A stretch of 64,000 bases of DNA from Flavobacterium sp. 270 (GCF_004368785.1 NZ_SODM01000003.1:1-64000), one strand, 5' to 3'; positions 17,756 to 26,774 are shown, counted from the stretch's first letter. Notes: a model not told the origin generated them from the letters alone. Numbers and translations: made by a program.

Positions 17756-18217
17756 TTAATTTACGAAATTATTTACAAGAATTGGTGCGGAAAAAAGAAC
17801 TCTGACTAATTTACCATTTTGTTTTCCGGGATTCCAATTAGAAGAACTTTTTAGAACCCGAATAGCTTCTTCCTTAGTGCCAAAACCAAGATCTCTTAAT
17901 ACATTAATGTTACTTAATGATCCATCTTTTTCAATAATAAAAGTGGTGTATATCTTTCCTTTTAAATTTGGTTTATCTTGTGGAAGAATGAAGTTTGTAG
18001 TCAGAAATTTTTGAAAAGCTTCATATCCTCCAGGGAAACTAGGAACAACTTCTAATCCTGCAGCGTTGTAGAGTTGATTTTCATCTGCAATAACTTCTTC
18101 CTTTTGATAATTATCTAAATTACCTTTTAAATCATCTTTAGTTTTTTGATTTCCTTTATTTTGAGAAAATACATTTTGTACGCAACAAATTAAAATCAGA
18201 ATTAGAAACTTTTTCAT
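17756..18217 (-). CDS. Small exported protein with TonB C-terminal-like domain
   Basis: I take the ATG at 18217, giving 153 residues, because a clear signal peptide starts there (MKKFLILILICCVQNVFSQ). The open frame continues upstream only into the end of the RsmI-like gene. After a charged linker, residues about 55-150 resemble the TonB C-terminal domain: VVPSFPGGYEAFQKFL, then KGKIYTTFIIEKDGSLSNIN, then EEAIRVLKSSSNWNPGKQNG. There is no transmembrane anchor plus proline-rich spacer, so it is not a canonical TonB; such stand-alone domains are common in flavobacteria. It lies 22 bp downstream of the RsmI-like gene and may be cotranscribed. Confidence 0.75.
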   Translation of the reverse strand: MKKFLILILICCVQNVFSQNKGNQKTKDDLKGNLDNYQKEEVIADENQLYNAAGLEVVPSFPGGYEAFQKFLTTNFILPQDKPNLKGKIYTTFIIEKDGSLSNINVLRDLGFGTKEEAIRVLKSSSNWNPGKQNGKLVRVLFSAPILVNNFVN

Positions 18218-18239
18218 AGAAGAGAGTTTAAAAGTTAGT

Positions 18240-18953
18240 TTACATTTTATGAAGAATAAAAATGGTAGGTCTGTTATGCAAATCAACTTTTAATTTCTTC
18301 CAATCAGAAACTTTCATTGTTTTTATGAATTCTGTTGGCAAAGTAATATCTGTCGCAATACATAAATGTGTCGAAGGATTTAAAATCTGCAAAAGATCTT
18401 CCACTAATTTATTGTTTCTATAAGGAGTTTCGATAAAAATCTGAGATTGATTTTTGTCCTGAGATAATTTTTCAAAATGTCTCAATGCCGATTTTTTCTC
18501 GTCTTTATCAATTGGCAAATATCCGTTAAAAGTAAAACTCTGGCCATTCATTCCAGAAGCCATCATTGCTAATAAAATAGAAGAAGGGCCAACTAACGGC
18601 ACAACCTGAATTCCTTTTTCATGCGCCAGTTTTACAATCACAGCACCGGGATCTGCGACTCCGGGACAACCGGCTTCGCTCATTAAACCCATATTTTTTC
18701 CTTCTAATAGAGGCTTTATAAAGTCTAAATGTTCGCTAGGTTCGGTTCGTTTGTTCAGAGTAAAAAGAACCAATTCAGATTGTTTTTTTTCTGGGTAAAC
18801 TGCTTTTATAGATTTTCGGGCAGTTTTGTCGTTCTCTACAATATAATAATCTATAAGTTCGATACTTCTTTTTACAGTCTGCGGTAAAACGTCCATCGGA
18901 TCGCTTTCGCCCATAGTTGTTGGAATTAGATATAATTTTCCTAGAAGTTTCAT
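18240..18953 (-). CDS. rsmI: RsmI-like SAM-dependent methyltransferase (short form)
   Basis: Tetrapyrrole-methylase-fold methyltransferase related to the 16S rRNA C1402 2'-O-methyltransferase. Visible signatures are GKLYLIPTTMG at the start, GLMSEAGCPGVADPGAVIV near 90-108, and VVPLVGPSSILLAMMASGMN near 117-136. ETPYRNNKL near 176 is the family motif that follows. At 237 residues it is shorter than classical RsmI (about 280); the C-terminal extension is missing. It could therefore be a family variant with a different target base. It lies between the LMW phosphatase gene and the TonB-like gene on the minus strand. Confidence 0.82.
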   Translation of the reverse strand: MKLLGKLYLIPTTMGESDPMDVLPQTVKRSIELIDYYIVENDKTARKSIKAVYPEKKQSELVLFTLNKRTEPSEHLDFIKPLLEGKNMGLMSEAGCPGVADPGAVIVKLAHEKGIQVVPLVGPSSILLAMMASGMNGQSFTFNGYLPIDKDEKKSALRHFEKLSQDKNQSQIFIETPYRNNKLVEDLLQILNPSTHLCIATDITLPTEFIKTMKVSDWKKLKVDLHNRPTIFILHKM

Positions 18954-18985
18954 GTGCGTATTTTTAAGATTATAATTCGGGTGAA

Positions 18986-19453
18986 TTATTGGTGTTTTTG
19001 AATAAGCTTTTCTGCAATCAAATCGGTTACTTCGTCCAGCATTTCATAAACATTGTCAAATCCATTTGCTGTACCATAATAAGGATCTGGTACATCGACA
19101 TTTTCGTCTGGAAATAATTCGTTTAAGATAAGGCTGACTTTAGCTCTTTGTTCTGGAGTTTTTGCAAGGTGAATAACATCATTATAGTTTGAATTATCCA
19201 TTACAAAAATATAATCAAACTCGTCAAAATCAGAAGTTTTAAATTGTCTTCCTTTTTGTGCGCTGATGTTAATTCCGTTTTTTTTGGCAGTTTCTATAGA
19301 GCGTTTATCAGGACAATGTCCAACGTGCCAGGAACCTGTACCGGCAGAATCTACAAAGAATTTGTCTTTAGGTAGTTTTGATGCCATAATACCCTCAGCT
19401 AAAGGAGATCTGCAAATATTCCCCAAACAAACCATTAAGATTTTTACAGGCAT
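18986..19453 (-). CDS. Low-molecular-weight protein-tyrosine phosphatase
   Basis: A 155-residue phosphatase with the P-loop CLGNICRS near the N-terminus: nucleophile Cys9 and Arg15 in the CX5R motif. The general-acid Asp lies in VPDPYYG near residue 120. The length is standard for the family. Substrates may be protein tyrosines or small phosphoesters. It lies 10 bp downstream of dnaA on the same strand, so it is probably cotranscribed with dnaA, an arrangement I regard as a lineage feature, not evidence of a functional link. Confidence 0.92.
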   Translation of the reverse strand: MPVKILMVCLGNICRSPLAEGIMASKLPKDKFFVDSAGTGSWHVGHCPDKRSIETAKKNGINISAQKGRQFKTSDFDEFDYIFVMDNSNYNDVIHLAKTPEQRAKVSLILNELFPDENVDVPDPYYGTANGFDNVYEMLDEVTDLIAEKLIQKHQ

Positions 19454-19463
19454 GACTTCGCGT

Positions 19464-20891
19464 TTACAGCGTTAGTTTTTTGTTGATGTCTTCGACAAAC
19501 TTTTTGAATTGTTTGTCTGTAGAAACTAAATTGTCAACTGTTTTACAAGCGTGTAATACAGTAGCGTGATCGCGGTCTCCAATTTGTGAACCAATGTTTG
19601 CCAAAGAAGCTTTTGTAAATTTCTTTGCAAAAAACATAGCCAGCTGTCTTGCTTGTACAACGTGCCTTTTTCTGGTTTTAGATTGAAGTGTTTCGATATC
19701 CAATTGAAAATAATCAGATACAATTTTTTGAATATAATCGATAGAGATTTCTCTCTTTACGTTTTTAACAAATTTCTCTACAACACTTTTGGCAAGTTCA
19801 ATTGTAACCTCTTTTTTGTTGAAAGAAGATTGAGCAATTAACGAAATAATCGCACCTTCTAATTCCCTAACATTAGATTTGATATTACGCGCAACATATT
19901 CTAAAATATCTTCCGGCATTTCTACACCATCACGATACAAAATGTTTTTTAAGATCGAAATACGGGTTTCGTAATCCGGCTGATGTAACTCTGCAGACAA
20001 TCCCCATTTAAAACGAGACAATAATCTTTGCTCAATATCCTGCATATCAACAGGAGCTTTATCAGAAGTAAGGATTACTTGTTTTCCGTTTTGATGTAAA
20101 TAATTAAAAATATGGAAGAAAACGTCCTGAGTTCCAGATTTTCCAGATAAAAACTGAACGTCGTCAATAATCAAAACATCGATCAATTGGTAAAAGTGAA
20201 TAAAATCATTACGATTATTCTTTTTTACAGAATCAATATATTGTTGTGTGAAAATTTCGGCAGAAATATATAAAACCGTTTTTTCAGGATATTTATCTTT
20301 TACTTCTACACCTATAGCGTGTGCCAAGTGTGTTTTTCCTAAACCAACTCCACCAAAAATCAATAACGGATTAAATGATGTTCCTCCAGGTTTATTAGCA
20401 ACAGCCATACCTGCAGAACGCGCCAAACGGTTAGAATCTCCTTCAAGGAAATTATCAAAACTGTAGTTGGCATTTAACTGCGACTCAATTTTTAAATTTC
20501 TAATTCCAGGAATTACAAACGGATTTTTAAGTTCAGGATTTAAGTTTTTAAACGGAGCATCAACCTCTTGCGGTTTCATTGGCACTCTATTGGCACTTGG
20601 CAGCTGCTCGGTAAACGGCTGTTTATTACCATAAGTGTTTTCCATTTTAATTTTATAGAGTAACTTTGCGTTTTTTCCCAGTTCTTTGGTAAGCGCAACT
20701 TTTAATAATTTTACGTAATGCTCTTCGAGCCATTCGTAGAAAAATTTACTTGGTACTTGAATATATAATGCGTTATCGGTTAGCTCAACTGACTTGATTG
20801 GTTCAAACCAAGTTTTGTATGCTTGATCTTGAATATTGTCTTTTATAAAGGACAAACAGTTTTCCCATACCGATTGAGCAGTTTTAGTCAT
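19464..20891 (-). CDS. dnaA: Chromosomal replication initiator protein DnaA
   Basis: Initiates replication at oriC. The 475-residue protein has domain I at about 1-85 (SVWENCLSFIKDNIQDQAYK), a linker, then AAA+ with Walker A FGGVGLGKT at about 179-187 and Walker B VLIIDDVQFL at 239-248, and the domain IV DNA-binding signature DRDHATVLHACKTV near 440. The spacing matches other Bacteroidota DnaA proteins. I saw no cluster of DnaA boxes (TTATCCACA-like) in the 185-bp upstream gap, so the origin is probably elsewhere or not recognisable. Confidence 0.98.
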   Translation of the reverse strand: MTKTAQSVWENCLSFIKDNIQDQAYKTWFEPIKSVELTDNALYIQVPSKFFYEWLEEHYVKLLKVALTKELGKNAKLLYKIKMENTYGNKQPFTEQLPSANRVPMKPQEVDAPFKNLNPELKNPFVIPGIRNLKIESQLNANYSFDNFLEGDSNRLARSAGMAVANKPGGTSFNPLLIFGGVGLGKTHLAHAIGVEVKDKYPEKTVLYISAEIFTQQYIDSVKKNNRNDFIHFYQLIDVLIIDDVQFLSGKSGTQDVFFHIFNYLHQNGKQVILTSDKAPVDMQDIEQRLLSRFKWGLSAELHQPDYETRISILKNILYRDGVEMPEDILEYVARNIKSNVRELEGAIISLIAQSSFNKKEVTIELAKSVVEKFVKNVKREISIDYIQKIVSDYFQLDIETLQSKTRKRHVVQARQLAMFFAKKFTKASLANIGSQIGDRDHATVLHACKTVDNLVSTDKQFKKFVEDINKKLTL

Positions 20892-21076
20892 AGATTCAAA
20901 TAAGTTTTTTATTATTTATAAAGATTTTCCTAGTAAAAAAGGAGCAATTTTATTCCGAATTTCGGGATAACAAATATGTGAACAAATTTCTGTAAAAAAA
21001 AATAAATTGACCTCTAATTTTATAAAAAAATGTTGTAAGCAACTTTTTAAAACTAATTTTTTTTAATATATAAAGA

Positions 21077-21481
21077 ATGAAAAATCATCAAACTCAAATT
21101 AGAGTTCGTTACTCAGAAACCGATCAAATGGGCATCGTATATCACGGAAATTATGTGCCTTATTTTGAGATAGGACGCGTGGAATGGCTTAGAGATAAAG
21201 GGATTTCGTATAAAAGCATGGAAGAAAGCGGTATCGGACTACCGATTGTTTCGATGCAGATAAATTACAAAAAATCGGCACGTTATGACGAGGTTCTTAC
21301 AATTCATACTACTTTCAAAAGTCAGTCATCTGTCAAGATCGAATTTGACTGCGCGATCTATAATGAAGCAAATGAGTTATTAACAACTGCGGTGTTTATT
21401 TTAGTATTTGTATCGTTAAAAACAGGCCGTCCAACGGCGCCGCCAGATTACATTTTAGAGTTGTTTAAAACACTAGTATAA
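21077..21481 (+). CDS. Acyl-CoA thioesterase, YbgC/4-hydroxybenzoyl-CoA type
   Basis: A 134-residue hotdog-fold thioesterase. The YbgC-type signature is RVRYSETDQMGIVYHGNYVP with the catalytic Asp16 in ETDQMG and His23 in VYHGNY. YFEIGRVEWLRDKG follows. Members hydrolyse short or medium acyl-CoA thioesters. In many genomes YbgC sits with Tol-Pal genes; here it does not. It is divergent from dnaA, and the 185-bp gap between them is AT-rich with no exact TAnnTTTG found for either gene. Confidence 0.88.
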   Translation: MKNHQTQIRVRYSETDQMGIVYHGNYVPYFEIGRVEWLRDKGISYKSMEESGIGLPIVSMQINYKKSARYDEVLTIHTTFKSQSSVKIEFDCAIYNEANELLTTAVFILVFVSLKTGRPTAPPDYILELFKTLV

Positions 21482-21512
21482 TTGTTAAAATACAATGTGT
21501 TTTTATAATAAT

Positions 21513-22145
21513 TTACATAGTTTTAATATCGATTTCAAACATTAAATCAAAAATGTCGAATATCATTTCGGCATTTTTTTTTCGTGTTTTTGTCTCAATT
21601 TTACCAATTGGCAATCCAGAATCTTCACTAATTTCCATTTCCTGAGACACAATATCAAGCTTCTTTTCTTTGATGACACGCATCACTTTATTCATGTTTT
21701 TATAATCAAAAGAAATCAAAAAATGCACATCAATTGTCTTTTCAATAATCTCACAAATTTCAAGTGTCATTTGCGCAGTCGTTTTATAAGCTGCAATCAA
21801 TCCGCCGACACCTAATTTGGTACCGCCAAAAAATCGAACTACCACTACAAGAACGTTAGTTACGCCAAAAGATTGTATCTGGCCGTAAATTGGTGCTCCC
21901 GCCGTATTACTCGGTTCGCCGTCATCGTTTGCGCGGTAAGAAATCTTTGTGCCAGTACCTAATTGGTACGCATAACAGAAATGAACAGCGTGCGGATGTT
22001 GTTTTTTTAAAACTTCAATAATTGGTTTTACTTCGTCTTCACTTTCTATAGGAAAAGCATAACCAAAGAATTTACTGCCTTTTTCCTTCAGCAAAACCTC
22101 TTCAGATTCAAAAGCAATGGTCTGATACGTATCGTTGTAATCCAA
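21513..22145 (-). CDS. YigZ/IMPACT-family protein
   Basis: A 210-residue protein of the YigZ (IMPACT N-terminal) family. Characteristic segments are KGSKFFGYAFPIESEDEV near 19-36, HAVHFCYAYQLG near 53 and DDGEPSNTAGAPIYGQI near 74-90. VVVVRFFGGTKLGVGGLIAAY near 100-120 follows. The C-terminal EF-G-like domain starts near 140. The cellular role is uncertain; the eukaryotic relative modulates translation control. The start is TTG, 10 bases after the upstream HAD gene, and no ATG is available in frame. It forms an operon with the HAD and ribD genes. Confidence 0.9.
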   Translation of the reverse strand: MDYNDTYQTIAFESEEVLLKEKGSKFFGYAFPIESEDEVKPIIEVLKKQHPHAVHFCYAYQLGTGTKISYRANDDGEPSNTAGAPIYGQIQSFGVTNVLVVVVRFFGGTKLGVGGLIAAYKTTAQMTLEICEIIEKTIDVHFLISFDYKNMNKVMRVIKEKKLDIVSQEMEISEDSGLPIGKIETKTRKKNAEMIFDIFDLMFEIDIKTM

Positions 22146-22154
22146 AGTAAAAAT

Positions 22155-22757
22155 CTAAATTATATTTTTTTCAAATAAATCAACGACATCTTCCTCGCCA
22201 ACCTGTAAATTCCAAACATTAAAGCCTAAAGAAGCGGCGCTGTCTGTGTTTTCTTTTTTATCATCAATAAACAAGGTGCGTTTTGGAGACAATTCGTGTT
22301 TATTGATTAAATATTGAAAAACCTCAGGATTTGGTTTTCGCATTCCAATTTCAAAAGAAAAATAAACTTTCTCAAAACATTGGTAGAAATCGCTGTAAAA
22401 AGAAACTCCCGTTTTATTCTCAAAAGTTTCAATGTGAATAGAATCCGTATTGCTCAGTAAAAACAAGCGGTATTTTTTAGAAAGCATTTGTAGAAACTCT
22501 AAACGGTATAAAGGGAAATCTGCCAAAACTGCATTCCATGCTTCCAGAAAATCTTCTCGGGAAGCATTTGGAAGTTCTTTCTGAAAACCACTTACAAAAA
22601 GTTCATGCGAAATATCTCCCGTTTCAAACATAAGATTCAAACGGTCCATTTCGGCATTCCATTCCGTCATGCCTAATTTTTGCAATCCCGAAATTGTAGC
22701 TTGTTTATCTAAATTGATAAAAATATCTCCAAAGTCAAAAATTATAGTATCAATCAT
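22155..22757 (-). CDS. HAD-superfamily hydrolase, YihX-like
   Basis: A 200-residue haloacid-dehalogenase-type phosphatase. Motif I is IIFDFGDIFINLDK, with catalytic Asp8 and a glycine where many HADs carry the second Asp, as in the YihX/epoxide-hydrolase-N subgroup. Motif II LLSNTD is near 115, the motif III Lys in GMRKPNPEVFQYL near 158, and motif IV FIDDKKENTDSAASLGF near 177-193. A sugar phosphate is a plausible substrate but is not determinable here. Its start overlaps the ribD stop by 8 bases, indicating translational coupling. Confidence 0.88.
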   Translation of the reverse strand: MIDTIIFDFGDIFINLDKQATISGLQKLGMTEWNAEMDRLNLMFETGDISHELFVSGFQKELPNASREDFLEAWNAVLADFPLYRLEFLQMLSKKYRLFLLSNTDSIHIETFENKTGVSFYSDFYQCFEKVYFSFEIGMRKPNPEVFQYLINKHELSPKRTLFIDDKKENTDSAASLGFNVWNLQVGEEDVVDLFEKNII

Positions 22758-23799
22758 GATTTCTAATGTAAATTAATTCATCGCTCCCAATTTGCGTTTT
22801 CGAAATTCTATTCCCGCTAATAACAGGAGCTTTTGTCCCTTTTTCGAAAACAGTTTTTCCGATAAAAACGCGGGCTTCATCCCAAATATTGTGGTCGATA
22901 AAAGTTTGTAAAGTCTGTAAACCGCCTTCTATAATAATAGATTGTATTTGATTTTGATACAAAATACTTAACAGTTGAGGAACTATATTTTGATTAAAAT
23001 CAATTACTATAAAGATAGTGTTTTCTTTTTCGCTGACAATTTCAGATTTTGTTAATACAATAGTTTTAACACTGTCATCAAAAATAAAACTGTCTTTAGA
23101 AATTCGATTGTGCTGGTCTAAAACTACCCGAACCGGATTATTGCCGCTCCAATCCCGAACATTCAATTTTGGATTGTCATCAATAACAGTTTGAGTTCCG
23201 ACTAAAATTGCCTGTTCTTCGCTTCGCCATTTGTGCACCAATTGTCTCGAATATGTATTCGTAATCCAAACTGGTTTTCTCTCCTGATTAATTTCTTTTT
23301 CTGGTGCCAAAAAACCATCCTGACTTTCTGCCCATTTTAATATAATATAGGGTCTTTGTTTTTGATGAAAAGTAAAAAAGCGTTTATTAAGTTCGTTACA
23401 TTCCTCTTCTAAAATGCCAACAACAACACTCGCGCCAGATTCTACTATTTTTTTAATCCCTCTTCCTGCAACTTTTTCGTTAGGATCTACCGTGCCTACT
23501 ACGACATTCGGAATTCTATGCTCAATAATCAAATCACAACACGGAGGCGTTTTGCCAAAATGACTGCAAGGTTCTAAACTTACATAAATTGTGGCTTTTT
23601 TTAGTAACGATTTATCTTTTACAGATTTAATCGCATTTACTTCTGCGTGCGGTTCTCCGGATTTTTTGTGCCAGCCTTCGCCAATTATTTTGCCATCGTA
23701 AACAATTACACTTCCCACCATCGGGTTTGGGTAAGTTGTTCCGAAACCATTTTTGGCCAGTTCGATGCAGCGTTTTATGTATTTCTCATGTATATTCAC
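22750..23799 (-). CDS. ribD: Bifunctional riboflavin deaminase/reductase RibD
   Basis: Catalyses the deamination and reduction steps of riboflavin synthesis. The N-terminal deaminase domain has the zinc signature HAEVNA near 51 and SLEPCSHFGKTPPCCDLI near 75-92. PNPMVGSVIVYDG precedes it near 25. The reductase domain starts near 148 (PYIILKWAESQDGF) and includes IIEGGLQTL near 290. At 349 residues the length is standard. The start is GTG, only 5 bases from the -7 element at 23804-23811, so the transcript may be nearly leaderless. First gene of ribD-HAD-yigZ. Confidence 0.96.
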   Translation of the reverse strand: MNIHEKYIKRCIELAKNGFGTTYPNPMVGSVIVYDGKIIGEGWHKKSGEPHAEVNAIKSVKDKSLLKKATIYVSLEPCSHFGKTPPCCDLIIEHRIPNVVVGTVDPNEKVAGRGIKKIVESGASVVVGILEEECNELNKRFFTFHQKQRPYIILKWAESQDGFLAPEKEINQERKPVWITNTYSRQLVHKWRSEEQAILVGTQTVIDDNPKLNVRDWSGNNPVRVVLDQHNRISKDSFIFDDSVKTIVLTKSEIVSEKENTIFIVIDFNQNIVPQLLSILYQNQIQSIIIEGGLQTLQTFIDHNIWDEARVFIGKTVFEKGTKAPVISGNRISKTQIGSDELIYIRNHD

Positions 23800-23803
23800 A
23801 GTA

Positions 23804-23811
23804 CAAAAGTA
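23804..23811 (-). promoter_or_regulatory. Bacteroidota -7 element (TACTTTTG on minus strand) for ribD
   Basis: Exact TAnnTTTG match on the minus strand. Its distance to the ribD GTG is only 4 bases, so transcription should begin at or next to the start codon. Confidence 0.55.
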
Positions 23812-23862
23812 GTTATTTTTGAGTTTACCGTCGAGTTAAGAAAACTATCGGAAAACTATCTT

Positions 23863-23870
23863 TACTTTTG
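23863..23870 (+). promoter_or_regulatory. Bacteroidota -7 element (TACTTTTG) for the GNAT gene
   Basis: Exact TAnnTTTG match 24 bases before the ATG at 23895, divergent from the ribD promoter. Confidence 0.6.
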
Positions 23871-23894
23871 TAGATATAAGAGGAATAAAGAAAA

Positions 23895-24386
23895 ATGGAA
23901 AATTGGATTATCAGAACAATTAAAAAAGAAGACAATCAGGCAGTTGCACAATTAATACGATCGGTTTTTGACGAAATGGAAATTCCGAAAGTAGGAACAG
24001 CTTACGAAGATCCGTATTTAGATTTAATGTTTGAAGAATATAATAAACCGCAGTCTGTTTATTTTGTGGTAGAAAATGAGGGCAAAATCATGGGATGCGC
24101 CGGAATTGCACCTTTAGAAAATGGAGACCCCGAAATCTGCGAATTGCAGAAAATGTATTTCTTGCCGGAAACAAGAGGTTTAGGAATTGGGAGTGAAATG
24201 ATGGGGAAATGTTTGGAGCAGGCAAAAGATTTTGGTTTTAAAAAATGCTATATCGAGACGATGCCGTTTATGCATGCAGCTCAAAAATTATATAAAAAAT
24301 CTGGTTTTGAATATTTAGATGCCCCAATGGGATCTACTGGGCATAGTTCTTGCCCTGTTTGGATGTTGAAAGATTTATACCGCTAA
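23895..24386 (+). CDS. GNAT-family N-acetyltransferase
   Basis: A 163-residue GCN5-type acetyltransferase. The acetyl-CoA pyrophosphate loop is in LPETRGLGIGSEMMGKCLEQ near 95-114 (R-G-L-G-I-G). YFVVENEGKIMGCAGIAPL near 55-73 forms the preceding strands and AAQKLYKKSGFEYLD near 137 is the family C-terminal element. The substrate is unknown. It is followed by prmC after 85 bases and has its own divergent promoter shared with the ribD intergenic region. Confidence 0.87.
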   Translation: MENWIIRTIKKEDNQAVAQLIRSVFDEMEIPKVGTAYEDPYLDLMFEEYNKPQSVYFVVENEGKIMGCAGIAPLENGDPEICELQKMYFLPETRGLGIGSEMMGKCLEQAKDFGFKKCYIETMPFMHAAQKLYKKSGFEYLDAPMGSTGHSSCPVWMLKDLYR

Positions 24387-24471
24387 AAATTGTAATAAAT
24401 TTTGGTTGTATATACTTATTATCGTAGAAAACAATTGGCTATGGCTGATAATTAATACTCAAATACCCGAA

Positions 24472-25338
24472 ATGAAAATTAAACAATATCGTACACACTT
24501 TATTAAAGAATTATCACCTTTTTACGATGCGTACGAAGCGGAGAGTTTTTTCTATTTAATTCTGGAAGATAAAAATAAACTTAGGCAGATTGATTTGGCT
24601 TTAAATCATGAATTGGCTTTTGAGACAGCCGATTTTGTGTATTGGGATGCTATTTTAGAAGAACTAAAAAAAGAAGTCCCAATCCAGTATTTACTTGGGA
24701 AAACGAGCTTTTATAGTTTGGATTTTGAAGTAAATGAAAATGTTTTGATTCCGAGACCAGAAACCGAAGAATTGGTAGAATGGATTATTAATGAAAATTC
24801 AAAAACAGATAAGTCTAAGAAACTAAAGATTTTAGATATTGGAACAGGAAGCGGTTGTATTGCCATTTCGCTGGCTAAAAATCTTCCGAATGCCGAAGTT
24901 TATGCGATTGATGTTTCAAAGAAAGCAATTGAAACAGCCAAACGAAATGCGATAAGAAATAACGTAGAAGTTACTTTTGTATTTCAGGATATTTTAGAAC
25001 TCGAACAATTAAGATGTACTTTTGATATTATAGTCTCTAATCCGCCTTATGTCAGGAATTTAGAAAAAGAAGAAATCAAAAAAAATGTGCTCGATTATGA
25101 ACCGCATTTGGCGCTTTTTGTAGAAGATAGTGATGCTTTGATTTTTTATAGAAAGATAGCCGAACTGGCGCAAAAAAGTCTTCTTGAAAACGGACAATTG
25201 TATTTTGAAATTAACCAATATCTTGGTAAAGAGACAGCGGATTTATTAGAAAAATTGCAGTTTGAAAATATCGAAATAAGAAAAGATATTTATGATAATG
25301 ACCGTATGATTTCCTGCAAGGTTTCCAAAACCTTGTAG
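24472..25338 (+). CDS. prmC: Release factor glutamine methyltransferase PrmC
   Basis: Methylates the glutamine of the GGQ motif in peptide-chain release factors. The ATG at 24472 is preferred over an ORF start at 24406 because MKIKQYRTHFIKELSPFYDA begins the family domain; this gives 288 residues. Motifs: VLIPRPETEELVEWI near 90-104, SAM-binding ILDIGTGSGCIAISLA near 117-132 and catalytic IVSNPPYVR near 186-194. The last codons (CKVSKTL, stop) lie in a GGTTTCCAAAACC-type repeat, so the C-terminal tail appears to be repeat-derived. Confidence 0.93.
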   Translation: MKIKQYRTHFIKELSPFYDAYEAESFFYLILEDKNKLRQIDLALNHELAFETADFVYWDAILEELKKEVPIQYLLGKTSFYSLDFEVNENVLIPRPETEELVEWIINENSKTDKSKKLKILDIGTGSGCIAISLAKNLPNAEVYAIDVSKKAIETAKRNAIRNNVEVTFVFQDILELEQLRCTFDIIVSNPPYVRNLEKEEIKKNVLDYEPHLALFVEDSDALIFYRKIAELAQKSLLENGQLYFEINQYLGKETADLLEKLQFENIEIRKDIYDNDRMISCKVSKTL

Positions 25339-25388
25339 GTATAAAACCGTTGCGCATACAATTAAATATAAAGGTTTTTGAAACCTTA
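25318..25388. repeat. AAGGTTT/AAACCTT inverted-repeat element overlapping the prmC 3' end
   Basis: AAGGTTTCCAAAACCTTGTA at 25319-25338 covers the last prmC codons. AAGGTTTTTGAAACCTT at 25371-25387 follows. Both are small palindromes of the same kind; the second may act as a terminator for prmC. Confidence 0.6.
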
Positions 25389-25394
25389 AATATC

Positions 25395-25430
25395 GAGGAA
25401 AATTTACTCGCTATGAGGAAGATTTACTCG
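25395..25430. repeat. Short tandem duplication at the 3' end of the permease gene
   Basis: GAGGAAAATTTACTCG (25395-25410) is followed by GAGGAAGATTTACTCG (25415-25430), 15 of 16 identical. The second copy contains the permease stop codon and the first lies just beyond it. Confidence 0.75.
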
Positions 25431-26674
25431 TAACGCAATGCCTCGATAGGATCTAATTTGGAAGCTTTTATAGCAGGATATAATCCGGAAACAATCGCAA
25501 CCATAAAACTTGTAGCAAAGGCGGCAAAAATCGCCATCCACGGAATTACAAATGCAAAACCCATTGCGCCAGCAATACCAAATCCAAGAAGTATTCCTAA
25601 TACAATTCCGACCAAACCGCCAATTTGTCCAATTAATAAAGTTTCGATGAAAAATTGAGTTGCAACAGTTACCCTTTTGGCGCCTAATGCTTTACGGACT
25701 CCAATTTCACGAGTGCGCTCTGTAACCGAAACAATCATAATATTCATTAAAGCAATCGAAGAACCTAAAATCGTTATAATACTGATAATCCAGGCAGCCC
25801 AGCCTAAATATTTGGTAATTCCGAGAATTCTGTTAATTAAGTCATCGCTTCGGCCAATACCAAAGTTATTGTCACGAACAGGACTTAATTTACGAACTCT
25901 TCGCATTGTACTTGTTGCGTTGTCAACAGCTTCGTCTAAAAGTTCTTTTTTAGAAACCATTACACTCATCGTATAATTAATATTAGGAGCCGTAAATAAA
26001 GAACGCGCTACCTGAATCGGAATTAAAACACGTAAATCCTGACTGTTTCCAAAAGTTGATCCTTTTTCTTTTAAAACACCGATAACTTTGAAACGTGCAC
26101 CGCGAATAGAAATTATTTTATCAATTGGATTAACATCTTTTAATAAACCTTTTTCAAAATCAGAACCCACAATACAAGAATACGTATTGTTGTCGATATC
26201 AAACTGATTGAAGCTTCTTCCTAAATTAATTTCCAATCCAGAGTTGCTTATAAAATGTTCATCAACACCAACAACTTTAATTTCCGGATCTGTTTTTTTG
26301 TCTAAATATTTAACCTCTGCTGTAGAAGTTGCTGTAAAAGAAAGTGAAGTTTCTGTAAAAGGATATTTGTATTTGTTTTTGAAAGCAACAGCTTCAGGAT
26401 AAGAAATGATAGGATTTATAACCTCACGTTCGTTACCGCCACGATTTCTAACCGTGTTTTCATATTGGTTGATATTGAAAGTATTCGCTCCCATCGATGC
26501 AAAATTGGTAGAAATCGTATTTTCTAATGCCGTTACAACGGTTAGAATCCCAACCAAAGCCGTGATTCCAATAGCGATAATTAAAACGGTAAGAATAGTA
26601 CGCAGCAATTGGGTCTTAATGGAACCAAACGCAATTCGGATATTTTCTTTAAATAATTTTAGCATCATGACCAA
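25424..26674 (-). CDS. ABC transporter permease, MacB/FtsX family
   Basis: A 416-residue permease with the MacB layout: transmembrane segment 1 at about 22-45 (LTVLIIAIGITALVGILTVV), a periplasmic MacB_PCD-like domain at about 50-250, and three C-terminal membrane segments within about 290-405 (FtsX domain, including VTERTREIGVRKALGAKR near 320). The C-terminus PIEALRYE is typical. It probably works with an ATPase and a membrane-fusion protein encoded elsewhere; neither is adjacent. Several in-frame ATGs lie at the start (MVMMLK), so the start is uncertain by four codons. Confidence 0.88.
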   Translation of the reverse strand: MVMMLKLFKENIRIAFGSIKTQLLRTILTVLIIAIGITALVGILTVVTALENTISTNFASMGANTFNINQYENTVRNRGGNEREVINPIISYPEAVAFKNKYKYPFTETSLSFTATSTAEVKYLDKKTDPEIKVVGVDEHFISNSGLEINLGRSFNQFDIDNNTYSCIVGSDFEKGLLKDVNPIDKIISIRGARFKVIGVLKEKGSTFGNSQDLRVLIPIQVARSLFTAPNINYTMSVMVSKKELLDEAVDNATSTMRRVRKLSPVRDNNFGIGRSDDLINRILGITKYLGWAAWIISIITILGSSIALMNIMIVSVTERTREIGVRKALGAKRVTVATQFFIETLLIGQIGGLVGIVLGILLGFGIAGAMGFAFVIPWMAIFAAFATSFMVAIVSGLYPAIKASKLDPIEALRYE

Positions 26675-26774
26675 TTTGTCACGAAAATACGGTTTTTGTT
26701 ACAAGTTTGTTTTGCAACTGCCATTATTTATTTTAAAAAATAAGATATTTGCACTCCATTAGAAAGTAAGAGAA

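Noticed and set aside
20892..21076. Chromosomal origin next to dnaA
   Set aside because: No cluster of DnaA boxes was seen. An AT-rich gap alone is not evidence of an origin in this genome.
24406..24471. Upstream ATG for prmC at 24406
   Set aside because: The extra 22 residues are not typical of PrmC; the family N-terminal domain begins at the ATG at 24472.
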